This document shows, in pieces, positions 22,506 through 35,120 of a DNA stretch of 64,000 nt. The translations under genes and the position numbers were made by a program. This stretch comes from Sarcomyxa edulis (Eukaryota; Basidiomycota; Agaricomycetes; Agaricales; Mycenaceae), in assembly GCA_009761415.1 (NCBI GenBank), contig QUOL01000015.1:434001-498000 (forward strand). The letters are read 5' to 3'. Each line of letters starts with the position of its first letter. Within the stretch, counting starts at the first letter, position 1. The notes below the pieces were generated by a model. It searched no databases. It was not told the origin of the DNA and saw only the letters and a program-made list of their open reading frames with translations.

Positions 22506-23911
22506 TTAAAGCGAACAAGGGGTTAAGGAAGCCATGAACGCGGAGAAATCTACGTTGAATTGTGCCAATACAGACTCTGGCTTGGAATGTTCCTGCTCGA
22601 AAGAGCCAAAGCTGGAACTGTAAACATCGAGGGACTGGTCGAATTGCTGATTGAACGGGCTGCAGGACCAATTCTCCGAATATAGTGGAGGGTAGTCTTC
22701 GAGTGACTTTGTGAATGATTCGAGATCGAATCCGCCGGTTAGGTCGGTGGGGTTTGGAGAGAAGAAGTCGTTAGCGTAAGTAGGAGATGGAGATTGGAGA
22801 TAACTTTGTGGCGTGGCAGGCATACTGGACACGGGAGATGAGCTGCGCGTCCAATCATCCAGGAAAGATATGGAAGTGTCGACGGAAAGACTGGGACTCG
22901 CTGTGTGTTGTTGTCGAGCGAATATTCCGTCAAAGGCGTTATCGTTCGTCAAAGGATCGCATTCGTAGACGGGGACGGGAGAAGACGTAGTGTCGAAAGA
23001 GAATGTGTTGAAATTCTAGGGGGAGATAATTAGTAACCTGAGTCTATGAGTAGAGGAAGAAGACTCACAAATGAGGGATCGGGGGTGGAAGGGAACGAGT
23101 ACGGCTCTAATGACGGTGTGGGGGACGGGTATAGCGTGGCGTGGTCTGCCTGTGTGGGTTGCTCCTCTTGTATCAATGTGGCAGCGGGTGTGGGCTGACG
23201 AGTGGGCTGGGAGCTCGACGCCCGAGCTTTCCGGGAGGGCGACGGGGAAGAAGGAACGAAGGGTGGGTTCGAATGTTCTGTGTCAGGGATGGGAGCCGAC
23301 GAAGAACGACGGTACATACGCGCAGTTAGAGGGGCTTCAAACCGCGTGACGACTTCCGGGACGTGGTGCTTGTCGAACTCCTGGATGGCGACATCAAGTT
23401 CCTGACCTTTCTTTCCTTCTACCAGTAATTCCGCGATCTTGGCGCATCGCTTCAAATCCTTCGGTCCAACCTCTCTCACCTTGCGTTTATCCGGTCCTCT
23501 ACTTTTACTATGTAATGGCTTGAACGCATACTGGGGGAACTTGCGTTTGTGCTCGTCCAGCGCAGCTTTAGCCTTGGCATGCCAGACCTGACGTTCGTCG
23601 TCGGGTAAATTCTGCCAGGTCAAACCGATGATCTTGGATAGCGTGCTGTGGTTAGTCTCAACCTCTGTCGAGACGTGTTGGCTTTTGATGAATGAGGATC
23701 GGAAGAGGATGAAGGCGTTGGGTGGACGGGGGATGTAATTCTCGGGTTTCTTCTTGCTATGCCCGACGGCACGACGACTAGATGGACAATCGTCTAGGGG
23801 TGGGAAGAGAGTGGACTCGTACGGTATCTCGACCATCGGAGGGGGATCGTTGAACGTCACTGGTGTGAGATTGGTAGTAAACGCGATGCTATTCGGATTC
23901 GGAGTAGACAT
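22506..23911 (-). CDS. HMG-box (MATA_HMG-type) transcription factor
   Basis: A sequence-specific nuclear DNA-binding protein. The HMG box lies at about residues 58-130: IPRPPNAFILFRSSFIK, SKIIGLTWQNLPDDERQVW and AALDEHKRKFPQYAF. The PRPPNAF start and the box layout are those of fungal mating-type and related regulators. Two exons (23069-23911 and 22506-23015) join PDPSF to NFNTFSFD, giving 450 residues. The remainder is Ser/Pro-rich and disordered, as usual for an activation region. The ATG at 23909-23911 (MSTPNPNS) is preferred because the upstream in-frame codon is GTG. Such genes in mushrooms include regulators of sexual development. This locus shows no homeodomain or pheromone genes, so there is no evidence that it is a mating-type locus. 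Confidence 0.9.
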
Positions 23912-26900
23912 CTCGACGGGGTTGGTCCAAACCAATTGATTGCCTGATCGATCCACGCGTTTTTTCCTTTCAGATTTGAGATATAGGTGGTATAAAAGGG
24001 CTTATCTCACAGTCTGAACCACCACGTCCTGAAGCTCTAGTTCTCTCCGCAGGCATTGCAAAGGACGACTATATTTGCAAGGAGATGGGGAGGACTATAG
24101 CGCTCGTTACCGGGTACGAGGAGGCAAGGGTGTGTGGAAAAGGAAAGGGTATCGCAAAGGGGGGCACGAGGTTGGCCTGGCATCTTAGACTTTATACTGG
24201 CGCCATCAAGTTTCTCGAACCAGGGTTGGTCAAACGAAGAATTTGGAAGAATCGGGCACAAAAATCTCATGATCAGACATAATCGATCGGACCGATCTAA
24301 TTTTACAAGAAGCAGCCCAAAAAAGGAAATACACCAGATCATTCATCGTACCAGTTTCTTGGCGACGGCACACCATTGACAGTCACCACGAACACGAAGG
24401 GTATCCCACTCATACGAAGAACACCCCAGGATACCCAGGATATACCAGAGGGCACTCGGAGGGCATTTTAATCACAGGTTTATATCCGGTGGTCCAAAGT
24501 CTATTGCTACCGCGAACTCTCTCATGTGCTGATCAAGATCAGAAAGGGCCCATTCGTCATTATCACTTCTCGCATCTCTATTTTTCAAGCTTCACAGCGC
24601 TTCAACCTCCGACCGCTGTTAATCCCTCTCCGCGATCGGGTGGGTCTTCCAGGTGTCCTCAAATCGCAGGATAATACGGGCCTTTGTTGAGCCTTTTTGA
24701 AGGTACGCCGGACGGCGCACGCGTGGCATCAGCTCCATCTTCCAACTTTTCGCACTTGCCGGTGCATCATCACCTCAGGAATCACGTAAATACAAGAACT
24801 GCTCATCGCAGACAATGCCTATACCCTGTCATGACAACATATCTTCAAGTTGTACCAGCGTTGGAAAGTGCTAGTCAAATCAGTTAGCACGCCTAAAATG
24901 ACCGGCCGGGCCTCTCGTATCTCTTATCCGGTTCCTGCACGGATCCTCTGCGCAGACCGCCACGTCTCCCTTCTTCGTCAGTCTTCGTCCCAGTGGCCTT
25001 TTCTCATCAATGTTCTTTAGAGTCTGGTTCCGCCTCGCGGTTTGACTCCGTTTGAATCGGTTGCCAAATCCCCTCCATCTCAAAGGTAAATACGCGTATC
25101 TAAGCATGATTGGAACGCGCCGCTGATGCATATCTCTATCAGCACAGATTGCCGATATTAAACATCTCGTAGCTGTGGCTCCGAGTCGAACCATGGGTGA
25201 ATGCAAAAAAACAAGAGCCTCAGCTACATCGTTATCAAGGGTATTCCTTCGTCGTCGTTTCTCGGACATCGCGTCATGCTCGAAGACCCTCCGTGGACAT
25301 GAGGCGCGTCGGTCAACGCGCATGGTTCCGTGAATTATGGATAATGCCCCATTTGGGCAAATGGCACCCTAATTATCTCTCTCTGACTGGCTGGCTGGTT
25401 GGCACTATCGTCTCGATGTGTTCAAAACGTGAAGCTCCGTATTGCAACTGTGGCGCTCATTGTGTCTCCCCTGGTCAGTTCACGCACGTTGAGTGAAGTC
25501 AATGGGGCTATCATGGTACGCTGCTATCGCCCTTTTGTTCTGTCTAACTCAAACTTTGCTGTTTTTAGTCAAGAGCCCAGTCGCTCCATTTCAGAGTGCC
25601 AGAGGTATTTCCTGCCAACGAAAGTTTTCACAAAGGTTTTGAATAGCTCACGGATAATCAAAAGTCCTGACAAGAAGTGCTGATAGATGTTCACCGGAAA
25701 GCCCTGCGAATGTTGCACAAAATCTGTTCCTTCTGTCTCATTCTCATGGCGACCAACCAGCCCTGCCCCAAGTCTTAATAACACTCCATAGGCCACATTC
25801 TTCCATCAAGGCTAGCTTATCCCTCAATCATCGATAATCTAGTGGCCCTTCGCCCTGGCTTTGTTCCGTTTGTGAAAAATGAAACAATGATAGCCAAGTG
25901 AGTAATCTACACACTACTCAGTAATCCCCACGGAACGCCACGACGTGATTACAATGCTATCTAGCTTTCCCTTCTCCGAACTAGGCTCTTCGACGGGCCT
26001 CATGTCAATACACATGTCGATGCCGGATGTCACGTTCCCAGTAATGATCCATAATCTATGCACCGTGCTTAATTCCCGTCTCGTTATAGACACCACGAAT
26101 GAATCGTCTACTTGGCCCACCACCTCCCATACATAAAATGAGTTGCACGGATATGGAAGAAGGCTACAAAATCGCCTTCTAAAATAGTAAGTATACCAAG
26201 CCTACTCAATGCTCATTACTCTTTAGATTTGAGTTTAGTATACCGTGGACTACAAGTAAGTAATACAATACGCACATGACACTACTAGTAAAGCCATCTA
26301 GAAGCCGCAGAATCCGAACTCCATGTCCATGTGGGTCCGAATTCTTTTTTCCTGAGATATACTATTCTTATCGATATCGTTGTGGGACCAATTACAAAAG
26401 TTACGCTGTGGTTGTCCGGTTACAAGGCACGACTCCCAGAGGTATACGTGAGTGAGCGTCTTGAAGATAGCGCGCGTAAAACTCGGGGATTTTGTGGGCG
26501 TTTGAACGGTTGTATTTCTTGTTTTTTTTGATAGATTTTGACCGGGGTTTCAAAGAACAGAGTGTAGACAGTAAGCGAGACCGAGGTGGACGAGAGTTGC
26601 GAACGCCGAGAGCTGACTTTCCGTGGAGTCGAGGTGGAGGAAGCCCTAGGCGTTTTATGTTGTGCCAGGGAGAGTAACAATGTCCTTTCGCAGGACTCAG
26701 AGAGAATGGCTTGTATTCGAGGCCGATCCTCTACCGTTATTGTCATACGTCCTCTGATACACAGATCAGCTTTAAGTCTACTAGCCCATAGACACGAGAT
26801 ACAAACATCCTCGCTCACCTAACGGTCAAACCCGCCTGTAGTAATCATAATTCAACGTTAATAACGTTAGACACCAGACCTTCTGACGGTTGGATGATAT

Positions 26901-28071
26901 GAGTATCCAAGGGAGTGGGATTTTGTTAGACGCAATGATCCCTCTTGCGGAAAGGAAGACTCGAAAAAAAAGATCACAGTGATACTCCAGTGATGTTTCA
27001 GTCGTGTGGATTTGTTGTAGTTGTCAGCTTGATACGCCGGACCATGTATTCATAGGATTAGGATGATTGACTTTGGAGATCAATCTAGCCCTAACTCGAA
27101 GTCGGTACAACGGAGTCTCCTTCGAGCAGTGAGTGATTAATTCAATGCATAGAATAGAATAAATGGAAGAACGAACGAACCAGTAGACATATGTATGAGT
27201 AGGCAGAGGTTGACCGCACTAATCGTACTCAAATAAGGCAGTCATGCATCATAGAGTCTGAGGAGGATAAAGAAGTTGCGAACTAGGCTGGTTCTCTTCC
27301 CCTTACCTCTCAGCTCAGTTCTCGAGCCTGCAGCTGACATTCGGAGTCCGCCTTGACATACGAAGAGCGTTAAAAGCTCCTGGCTGTCATTTATGAGAAA
27401 ACGGGCTCAAGCAGAGAATATCTCGGACGACGTACCAAAATCGGTCCTACGATGCGGAGAGCGACCAGGCGATTAGATCCTTGGTGGAAGGTCTTGAAAT
27501 TCTGCTACGCGAATGGACATCGAGATGGAGTCATCGCACCTGAAGGGCACGGTGTTTGACTCGAAGGGCGTAGATAGTTGTGGGCCAATAACAATCGACC
27601 AAGGACGAGAACGAGGCAAAAGAGATCAGGGCGCATATGCATATCTGCCGACCTAGAAGAAATTCCTCATGTCGCGAGTAATACAAGACTGACTGCTATC
27701 GGGGCCCCGTCATCCAACTTATCACTCAATAGTCTGAACACTCACCGCGTCGAAAGCTCAATTATTCACCGAATCGTTAAGTATCTCCTGTGCGGCAAAT
27801 GGTCCAGCTCTTGTCTTTCGGCTGCGCGAACAACTCCAGTGATGAGTGCGCAAGTTTCCTAAGTGGTGGCCGGTGAGAATTCATGTGAGAGATTGCCAAT
27901 GTTAGACGTAGATAAAGCAAGGTACACGTCCTATTCATGTCCAGAGTTCTCTAAAAGGTGCCCGTCGTGTTACATGGCGCATGAGTGGTATGCAAGAGTC
28001 GTGCATCGATATCATGCCTGGTTGGTTTCAAGTTTATAATACACATAATGTTTTCGGGGGCGAAGACCGAA
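23912..28071. other. 4.2-kb gene-poor region
   Basis: A TATAAAAG motif lies at about 23990-23998, facing right, but I cannot build a gene after it. Near 25420-25500 a plus frame reads VKLRIATVALIVSPLVSS, resembling a signal peptide, yet without an ATG or a following open exon. A perfect short palindrome AACGTTAATAACGTT is near 26855. No mobile-element ORF is visible. I report nothing firm here. Confidence 0.35.
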
Positions 28072-30463
28072 TCAAGTCTTCTTCCGGCAATTATGAGAGG
28101 TTTTGTGTTCTTTCCACCCGTCTTTCAAGCATTCGGGCCACAAAAGAAAACATAGCCGTTACAAATGCCTGCCAGGAAATTGAGGGGTCTGTGTGGAAAA
28201 AGAGAGTGACCTGGGAAACGAAGCCACTCACCGCCACATTTCTTCCAAGATCCTGCACTTCCACAGGCGAAGCATCGTTGCCACGAACCAGCCTTGGCTA
28301 TCCTAGCCTCCTCATCCAGGTTGACTCCTCCGAAGTCCCCACCAGGCAAGTCGACACGCAATTGCCACAGATCGCCGAACGTCCGTGAGTGTATGTCCCT
28401 ACGCGTAGGAACGTAATCGGCATTGGTGAAACCGCCAAAGAGGTATAATTTTCCTGTGTCGGGGTCCGTGACGAGCTGGGCTTGACAACGATAGGTAGGA
28501 AAGCCACGCGTAAGAACGTGTTTCCACTTCGGAGAGTCAGACGATTTGTAGGAGGGCGACGAAGAGGATAGAGAAACAGCAGACGTCGATCCAGCAGTGG
28601 GAGGGCTATAGATGAACGTGTCGACGAAATACGAATAAGGAAACTCTCGTTTCTTTTCGACGTAAGTGGTTTGGAGCGCTGGGCTATATCCACCAAAAAC
28701 AATCACTTTGTCCAAGTGAGGGTTCTGCAACACAATCGTGAATATGATTGGAAGAGAACCGGACACAACAAGAGATACTTGCGTAGGTGCAAGCCATCTC
28801 AGACCTGGCGCATGGCGGATTACCCTATGCATGCATCATACATAGGTCAGTGTCAATTATGTTTGAATTCCGAAGACACGATGACACTTACCACGTGCTT
28901 TGATATCATAACTCCAAAGATCATCGTACGGATATCCACACTCGGCGCCATGAAATTCCTTGAACACACTTGCGCCCTCACGATCGAACTCCCCAAACAT
29001 GATGAAGATACGATCGGCTTCCTTGTTGACCCAACTCGAAGCAGTTTTGCGAGGTCCAGGGCAAGAGAGATCGGCGACTGCACCAGCCATGACTGTTCCA
29101 CTCAGCCTTTCCCATTTCCTAGTCGAAAGGTCTAGCATCATGAACAAATTGCAACCTACACGCGTCGCTCCATGGGTTCCTCCGAATACGTAGAGATTTC
29201 CATTGATAATATGCTTTGCAGAATCGTACAGTTTGCGATCGGGATAAGGCCAGAGCCCAAGGCCGGCGGCGGCGTCATCAGCGGTTCGTTCGTAGGTCGT
29301 GAGGAAGGTGCTCCATGCATTGGTGATGAGATCAAAGACGTCAATCTCGGGCCGGCCTGTGCAGAGATACGCTTTATTGTCATAAACTAGCATATGCCAA
29401 TTGAGGAAAAGGCCAGTTATAGCCACAGGGATAGGGTAAGGAGGAAGAGGGTTCCATTGGTCGAGTTTGTTGAGGTCGATGTACCAAAAGTCTCGACCAA
29501 AAGGTCCACGGGAGTCTTTTGTTCCACCAGCTACGTACAAACGACCTATAATATAAATCGACTCAGAAACAGAATCCCTAGTCAAAGATGCAAAACCTAC
29601 TATGCCAGATGAAACTGGTGAACCCCAATCGCGCAGTCATCCCGTTCATCTTCTTGACACCCAGTTTCTTCCATGATCCTCGTATTTGCAGTTTTGGATC
29701 TTTCAGGGTGAGCTTGGCAACTAGTCGAGGGTCTGGATGTCGAAATTCGGCCAATTTAACAAGTGTGCGTATCTCGGCGACTTTGCGCAGGGCAGGCGTT
29801 TGGTGGTGAGCAGGTAGATTACAGGTGCTAGCAACTGCAATAGAGCAATATTGAAGAGTCGTCGATGTGTTTCCTAGAGATCGGAAAATTTCGAAGGCCG
29901 TCCAGAGCCCAGTCGTGCGTTGTAGTGTGTGCTGAGGCAGATTGATCTTTTGGGTAATCCAGTCTTCAAAGGAGTTTAGAGTACCTAGAAGTTTTGAAAG
30001 ATAGAGACTCACCATATAGAGGTATATCGGCACCGAACTGGCTATTCTGTTGAATCACTCTGACCTCCTCCAACCACGCGAGTGCCTACAACGAACAATC
30101 AGAATATACAAAAGCTTTGTTTACAAGGCACCTTACAACTTCCAAGTCGTTCAGTTGCAGCAAGCATTTTGCGATGCCATTGCAACATCCCATCAAGTCG
30201 ACTCTGAAAATGACGTTCATCTTGATATACTTATCACACTAGACATCGCCAGAAGGGATGGCGAAGTTTTTCCCGACGATAGCGGTCACAGCGTCCAAGT
30301 AGTCCTGCATGGCTTCCTCGTATTTTCCAGACTTGAAAGTTTCATTCCCTTTCACACTTCAAAGTCGCGTCTTGGTCTTTTAGTATTGAGTATCTCAAAT
30401 TCAGGTAAGGACTTACAATGTCCACTTGATCAGCTTCTCCATCTCAACAATGCTTGGATCCAT
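28072..30463 (-). CDS. TPR-kelch-MYND protein with an apparent frameshift in the MYND finger
   Basis: The ATG at 30463 gives MDPSIVEMEKLIKWTLKG, then a TPR-like helix pair (NETFKSGKYEEAMQDYLDAV; GCCNGIAKCLLQLNDLE). Kelch repeats follow: LYVAGGTKDSRG, AYLCTGRPEIDVF, NLYVFGGTHGATRVG, FIMFGEFDREG, VIVFGGYSPALQ and KLYLFGGFTNAD, enough for a beta-propeller. The C-terminus begins a MYND finger (CFACGSAGSWKKCGG, then ICNGYVFFC). In the current frame it stops four residues later (GPNA, TGA near 28125). One base out of frame, the expected finger tail resumes (ECLKDGWKEHK) and ends at 28072-28074. Introns of 45-70 nt join in frame elsewhere. Probably a protein-interaction adaptor. Confidence 0.85.
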
Positions 30464-31087
30464 TTCGTGATTATAGAATTACGTTGTGGTTCGGAGAAAG
30501 AATCAAATTGAAGTACCAAGCTGTCCGACGTTTGCGTCGTGCGACGTGCGATCCCAAAGAGATGCATGACCGTGACTGGGAGGTCATGTGACAGTGTCAC
30601 AGCGCAACGCGACGCGTTCTGACACGGACTGTTGCCATCCTGCTTGCGGCGACATCCTCGACTTTACGAACTTCGTTCAGGAATCGCCCTGGACAAGATG
30701 CAAAGGCGCTAGTACCTGATCAATAGGTGCCTGAGTTCAAAAAGACAGGATGTGTACGTCTTCGAAGCAATTTCGAAGGGTTCATCACGTCTATTTCGAC
30801 ATCGACCTACTAGTAAGCAATATACACACTGGAAGCAGCAGCATTGTTCTGGAAGAGGAATAGTGGAGATAGAAATATATAGCCTGAAGTTACTCTCTCT
30901 TGGTGATGAGAGGAATCCACGAGGTATATATACTGAGGTCGTCCCTTCGGTGTCCGTTCACAGTCAGCCTTGAGACTATGAAGCAGTATATTATAGGGTC
31001 CATGGAACAAACATAAACAGAGCTCGAAATGCTACGTATCTACCATTAAGACGGTTGAATTTTATCTTGAGAAGGATTGCTTGCAGC
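30464..31087. other. intergenic, upstream of kelch gene and 3' flank of laccase
   Basis: The 30560-30640 segment is rich in GTGAC/GCGAC-like motifs (several TGTGACAGTGTCACAG-type palindromic pieces near 30587-30602). No gene recognised. Confidence 0.3.
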
Positions 31088-33832
31088 TCAGAGTTGGTCG
31101 GCAGTGAGTGCATCATAAGCTGGGCAAAGGGCGTCCCAAGCAGCTGAAAAGCAAGACAATGTCAGAAAAGCACAGCTCAAAGAGATGACATGAAGGTATA
31201 CCGGTCGGGGCGTTGAGAGTTGCGACATCGCCAGGGTCTTCTGCCATAACAACAGCCAAACCGCTGTAGAAGGATATGAATAGAGCGAACAAGACATATT
31301 CAGAACAAAAAAAACGTACATCTCCAGATGCCAGTCGATGTGGCTGTCAGATGGGTCGATTAGAGAGTATAGTTCGGAAGAAAGACAAAGTGCTTACCAG
31401 TGCAGGAACCAAGCTACGCGAAAAGAAAGAATTAGCATGTGTCTCCAATTTCGATAGTTTTGATATACATACGACCAGCGTTATCTAGAAGATGACTCGT
31501 CTCAGATTCAGCCGGAAAATTCCACCGCAAAATAAATACGCACCAGTGAAGAACCGAATGGTGGTGTTGTCACCTGCTGCCCCAGTCGAGACGACGTCAC
31601 GACTGATGGGATCGACATAGTTGTAGGTAGAATTACCCGCACTTCTGACGACGGAGAACGTGTGCTGCGAGTCATGAAATCAGACAAAGTGCAAGTAGTT
31701 GATTAAGTAGCTACTTACGCCGTGCAAATGGAAAGGATGCTATAACACGAAGGTGAGCGACATAAGTCATAACAGAATGTGAAGCATGCTTACAGGTCCA
31801 CCGACGGCAGTTCCACCAGGAATCGAGATTTCAATAGTCGAGTTAGAGGGTAGGGTGTATACACTCCCTGCTGGAAGCAACTCTTGGGCAGTCAAAGCTC
31901 CAGAGAGGATTTGGAGAAGAACGGGAGCAGTGGGAGGAACGAAGGTAGCTCCATTGACAGAGAAAGTCAGGCTCGTGAAGTCAAAGAGTAGGGCCAAATT
32001 GAGATTGACATCGGCTCCTACATCCACCCCATCCACAGTTCCAGGGACAACGGTCGCCTCCAAGTTGTGGAGATTTTGCTCCAAAAGGGGGAGAACGCTA
32101 GTGGTTTGATTGGTGACAGGATCCTCGATAGCCGCGCCGCTGTAACGGAGAATGGCAGAGTTGATACCGCCATCGAAGCCCGTTGTACCGGCGTTAGGCT
32201 CAGCACGAATCCAATAATTCTGCAGAAAGTAAAGCGTGTGTCATCGACAATAACAAATGCACTTCGCTGAATGAACTCACGGCGACAGCTTGGTTAGCAT
32301 TCAAGATGACGGAGTAACGTTGTGCGGCGAAGATCTGGATACTATCAACAACCAAGGGTTGCGACTGGCAGCAACAATATAAGCTTGTCTGATGGAGCGC
32401 TACTAGAATAACGAGATCTTACGTTGACCTGGAAGACAAATTCAGCGTAAGTGGGACTAGGAGAAGAATGCAGAACCCCTTACACCGTCGACTTCAATAA
32501 TAGTCATAGTGTGATTGTCGATGGAGAAGACATAATTGGGATCACAGGAAATCGAGACAAGACGCAAGCGATAACGTGTTCCTTGAACAACGTTTATAAC
32601 AGCGAGATCAGATGTCGGACCGCCTGCATATCGGCCCTGTAACTCGATGTCAATGGAATTCTCCATCGACGAGGTCAAAATGACACTTACCAAGCCGTTG
32701 ATGAGAGTAGAGTCTTACAGGACGTCAACTTAGATAGACAGTATAGGAGGACTGATACTAAGATAATTACCTGCGGTAGGCACCAAGCCTGCGCTCGGGG
32801 CGGGAGTGTGATACCAATCGGCGAGTGTGATGATTGTATCCTCTGCAGCAAATCAGAACATGTCGAGACTTAACGACGAAAAATCTCACCAGAATCGACG
32901 TCGTACAGCGATTGGTGAGGATCATTAGCTTAATAAGACGGGTCAGTGAGCCCACGGTGAAAAATAGATGTAAATGACATACGGTCATAGACAACGAAAG
33001 CACCTGCATAACTCAATGAGAGCGAATCCTGGCCGACGGATCATAGCAGTGCTCACCTCGTAATCCATCACAATACTGTGTAGAAAGATGGGAGTGGTAC
33101 CAGAAAGTACCGGCCTGATCAGGCACCGCGAAGTCGTACAGGAAGGAGGTGTTCGCGGGAATGGGGCTTCATCAATAGTGTGAGTAGTTAGAGACGGAAG
33201 ACGAGTTACAAACATACCATTGAGTGACAAATGCGGGTCCGTCGGCGTAATTGGTGCCTTTCTGGAACAGTCCGTGCCTTGAGGGAGTAATTGCTGTGAG
33301 CTTGCTGTAAGAAGTCATTGAAAAAGATCATACCAATGCTAAAAAGTGCGCCCATCGTTGCAATGTCAGTGACGAATGACTAGTCCAATGGCAAGAATGA
33401 CTGACAATACTAGTACTCCGAAGCCTAAGAAAGAGTCGTCCTATTCAATCACAGGTGCGAGAACATTGCAACTCAGAGCTTACATAGTGCTATCGGTCAA
33501 GGAATCGATGACATTCAACTGGAATGAGTCTCCCTAAAAAACACTATTAACAGGAGCACAATTCATAGAATGTGATATTTACTTTGTTACCAGTGACCAC
33601 AGGACCTGGGAATGTACCTCCCGTCGCGGCAGCGCTTGCTACGACGGTGCTAAGAAGGCAAACCAGTGAGTCTATAACTGATGGAGGAAGAAATTCAGAT
33701 TGGAACGTACGAGCGATTGAAACCGTCCGGAGCGAGAATTTCGTTGATGATATGCATATCAGCAACAGGCCCGATCGCAGCATAGGTCGAAGAGAGCGAT
33801 GCCAAAGCAAGGAAAGCGGAAAGTCTAGCCAT
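31088..33832 (-). CDS. lcc: laccase (multicopper oxidase, EC 1.10.3.2)
   Basis: A secreted blue copper enzyme that oxidises phenols with reduction of O2 to water; in mushrooms it serves lignin turnover, pigmentation or fruiting. The ATG at 33832 begins a signal peptide ([18 protein letters not shown]). All four copper motifs are present across about a dozen introns: [19 protein letters not shown] (L1), [19 protein letters not shown] (L2), [17 protein letters not shown] (L3) and [20 protein letters not shown] (L4). The residue ten after the L4 Cys is Leu, which places it in redox class 2. Cys residues for the two usual disulfides are seen. The C-terminus is short (TADQL), without a plant-type extension. 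Nothing indicates inactivation. Confidence 0.95.
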
Positions 33833-34829
33833 GCCTGACATGGCAGAAAGAGTGTGGTATGGAATGAGTGAAGGGAGAGAAATCGACAATGCGATAAGGA
33901 AGATGTATTGGCCAACCTGCCGCTCCTTAAATGTATCTCGGATACTCTGACCGTACTCGCCGAATGATGAGTTCGTTCCTGCACACTTTCGCTCCTATGG
34001 GAATCGGGTGTTCAAGAATTCCATTATCAGCGCAACTCAATTCCCATCGGACTGCGTGTTCCCTTGGAGAGTCAATCTAAGAACTTCGTGTTCTGGTGCT
34101 TCTGTGAACCCACAAGATGGATGTCGACGCGTGATACGATGTGTTTGTGCAGAAGTTGAGTTAACAAAGTGGGTAAACAGAAGAAGCACGACGGTAGCAC
34201 CGTCAGCACATAGAAACAAAAAGCTCGAGTTGTGACAGGTATTGACCTACAGAGAAAGAAGGGGCTTGAAGTCGGATCGACTACATTATGACTGTAGAGA
34301 GCACTTACTGAGATGAAGAATAGTCAGAACGCAACAGAGGCAATTGTGCTGAACGCCGGTATCTCAAGAAGCCTAACGCCAATCTGACGGCTCAACGCTG
34401 ATCAGCGATCGTGAATGTTACTACCTACGAAACCCAAGAGATTTCGTACACAGCTTTACAACCTCGTGAGATTAGAAGCGAGCGACGATCGGATTGGTGT
34501 ATGTAGATGGACTTTGAGTCCTCCGTTGTATCGCAGTCATGCATCTTGTTGAATGTCCCGCAGCACCCTTCGATCTTTTGCTGCGTAAGTCGAAGGCTTC
34601 GCGTAACGTGCATTTGCATGGTCTTCGAGAGTTACAGCGTTACAGCGACCAGATAAACGAGGGAAACTCTGGGAAACCATCGGTTGAGGACATGCGACTC
34701 ACCCGCAGCACAAATCCCCTGGGTTACGTTTCAGAACGCGTGCCATCGTACCGCCGTCTTACTTGGATATAAAGCAGCGTACCTAAGGTCCAAATTCTAC
34801 CAAAAAACACCCACCTATACCGCATCAAT
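33833..34829. promoter_or_regulatory. 1-kb divergent promoter region, laccase and small secreted protein
   Basis: The laccase (minus) and the small secreted protein (plus) share this interval. A TTAAA-type box for laccase (minus strand ATTTAAGG, 33925-33932) lies about 93 bases before its ATG. A TATA box for the right-hand gene (GATATAAAG, 34766-34774) lies about 56 bases before its ATG. No separate gene is recognised in between. Confidence 0.5.
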
Positions 34830-35120
34830 ATGTTCTCCAAAACCTTCCTTGCTTTGTGCTCTATTATCGTTCTTGCCGGGGCTGCAGCGGTCAGTCCTTA
34901 CTTGCAATATTACTGACCCATTGAAACTCACTCACCCTTTGAACAGGTGAACAAACGGCAGGCCAATTCTGCGACTCTTACCGCTGAGACTGCTACGTTC
35001 ACAGCGACGAAGATCTTCCACACTGTGGTCAATACTGCACCTTTCCTAATCGACCGTACCACCACCGTCGTTTGGACTCAGACTCCTAGTGCATTCCCGG
35101 CGCCCTCTGCTTCTGCTTGA
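34830..35120 (+). CDS. small secreted protein with signal peptide and Kex2-like site
   Basis: Two exons (34830-34889 and 34947-35120, 57-nt intron) encode 77 residues. Residues 1-20 (MFSKTFLALCSIIVLAGAAA) form a clear signal peptide. VNKRQ follows directly, a dibasic KR site suited to Kex2 processing, leaving a mature Thr/Ala-rich peptide (ATLTAETATFTATKIF, then TVVWTQTPSAFPAP) without Cys. Mushroom genomes hold many such proteins and this one has no known function. The TATA box 56 bases upstream supports the start. Thr/Ser richness suggests O-mannosylation. Confidence 0.8.

Noticed and set aside
22506..23911. Mating-type locus
   Set aside because: The HMG box is of the mating-type class, but no homeodomain pair, pheromone or receptor gene is seen in the window; many mushrooms have such HMG genes outside mating-type loci.
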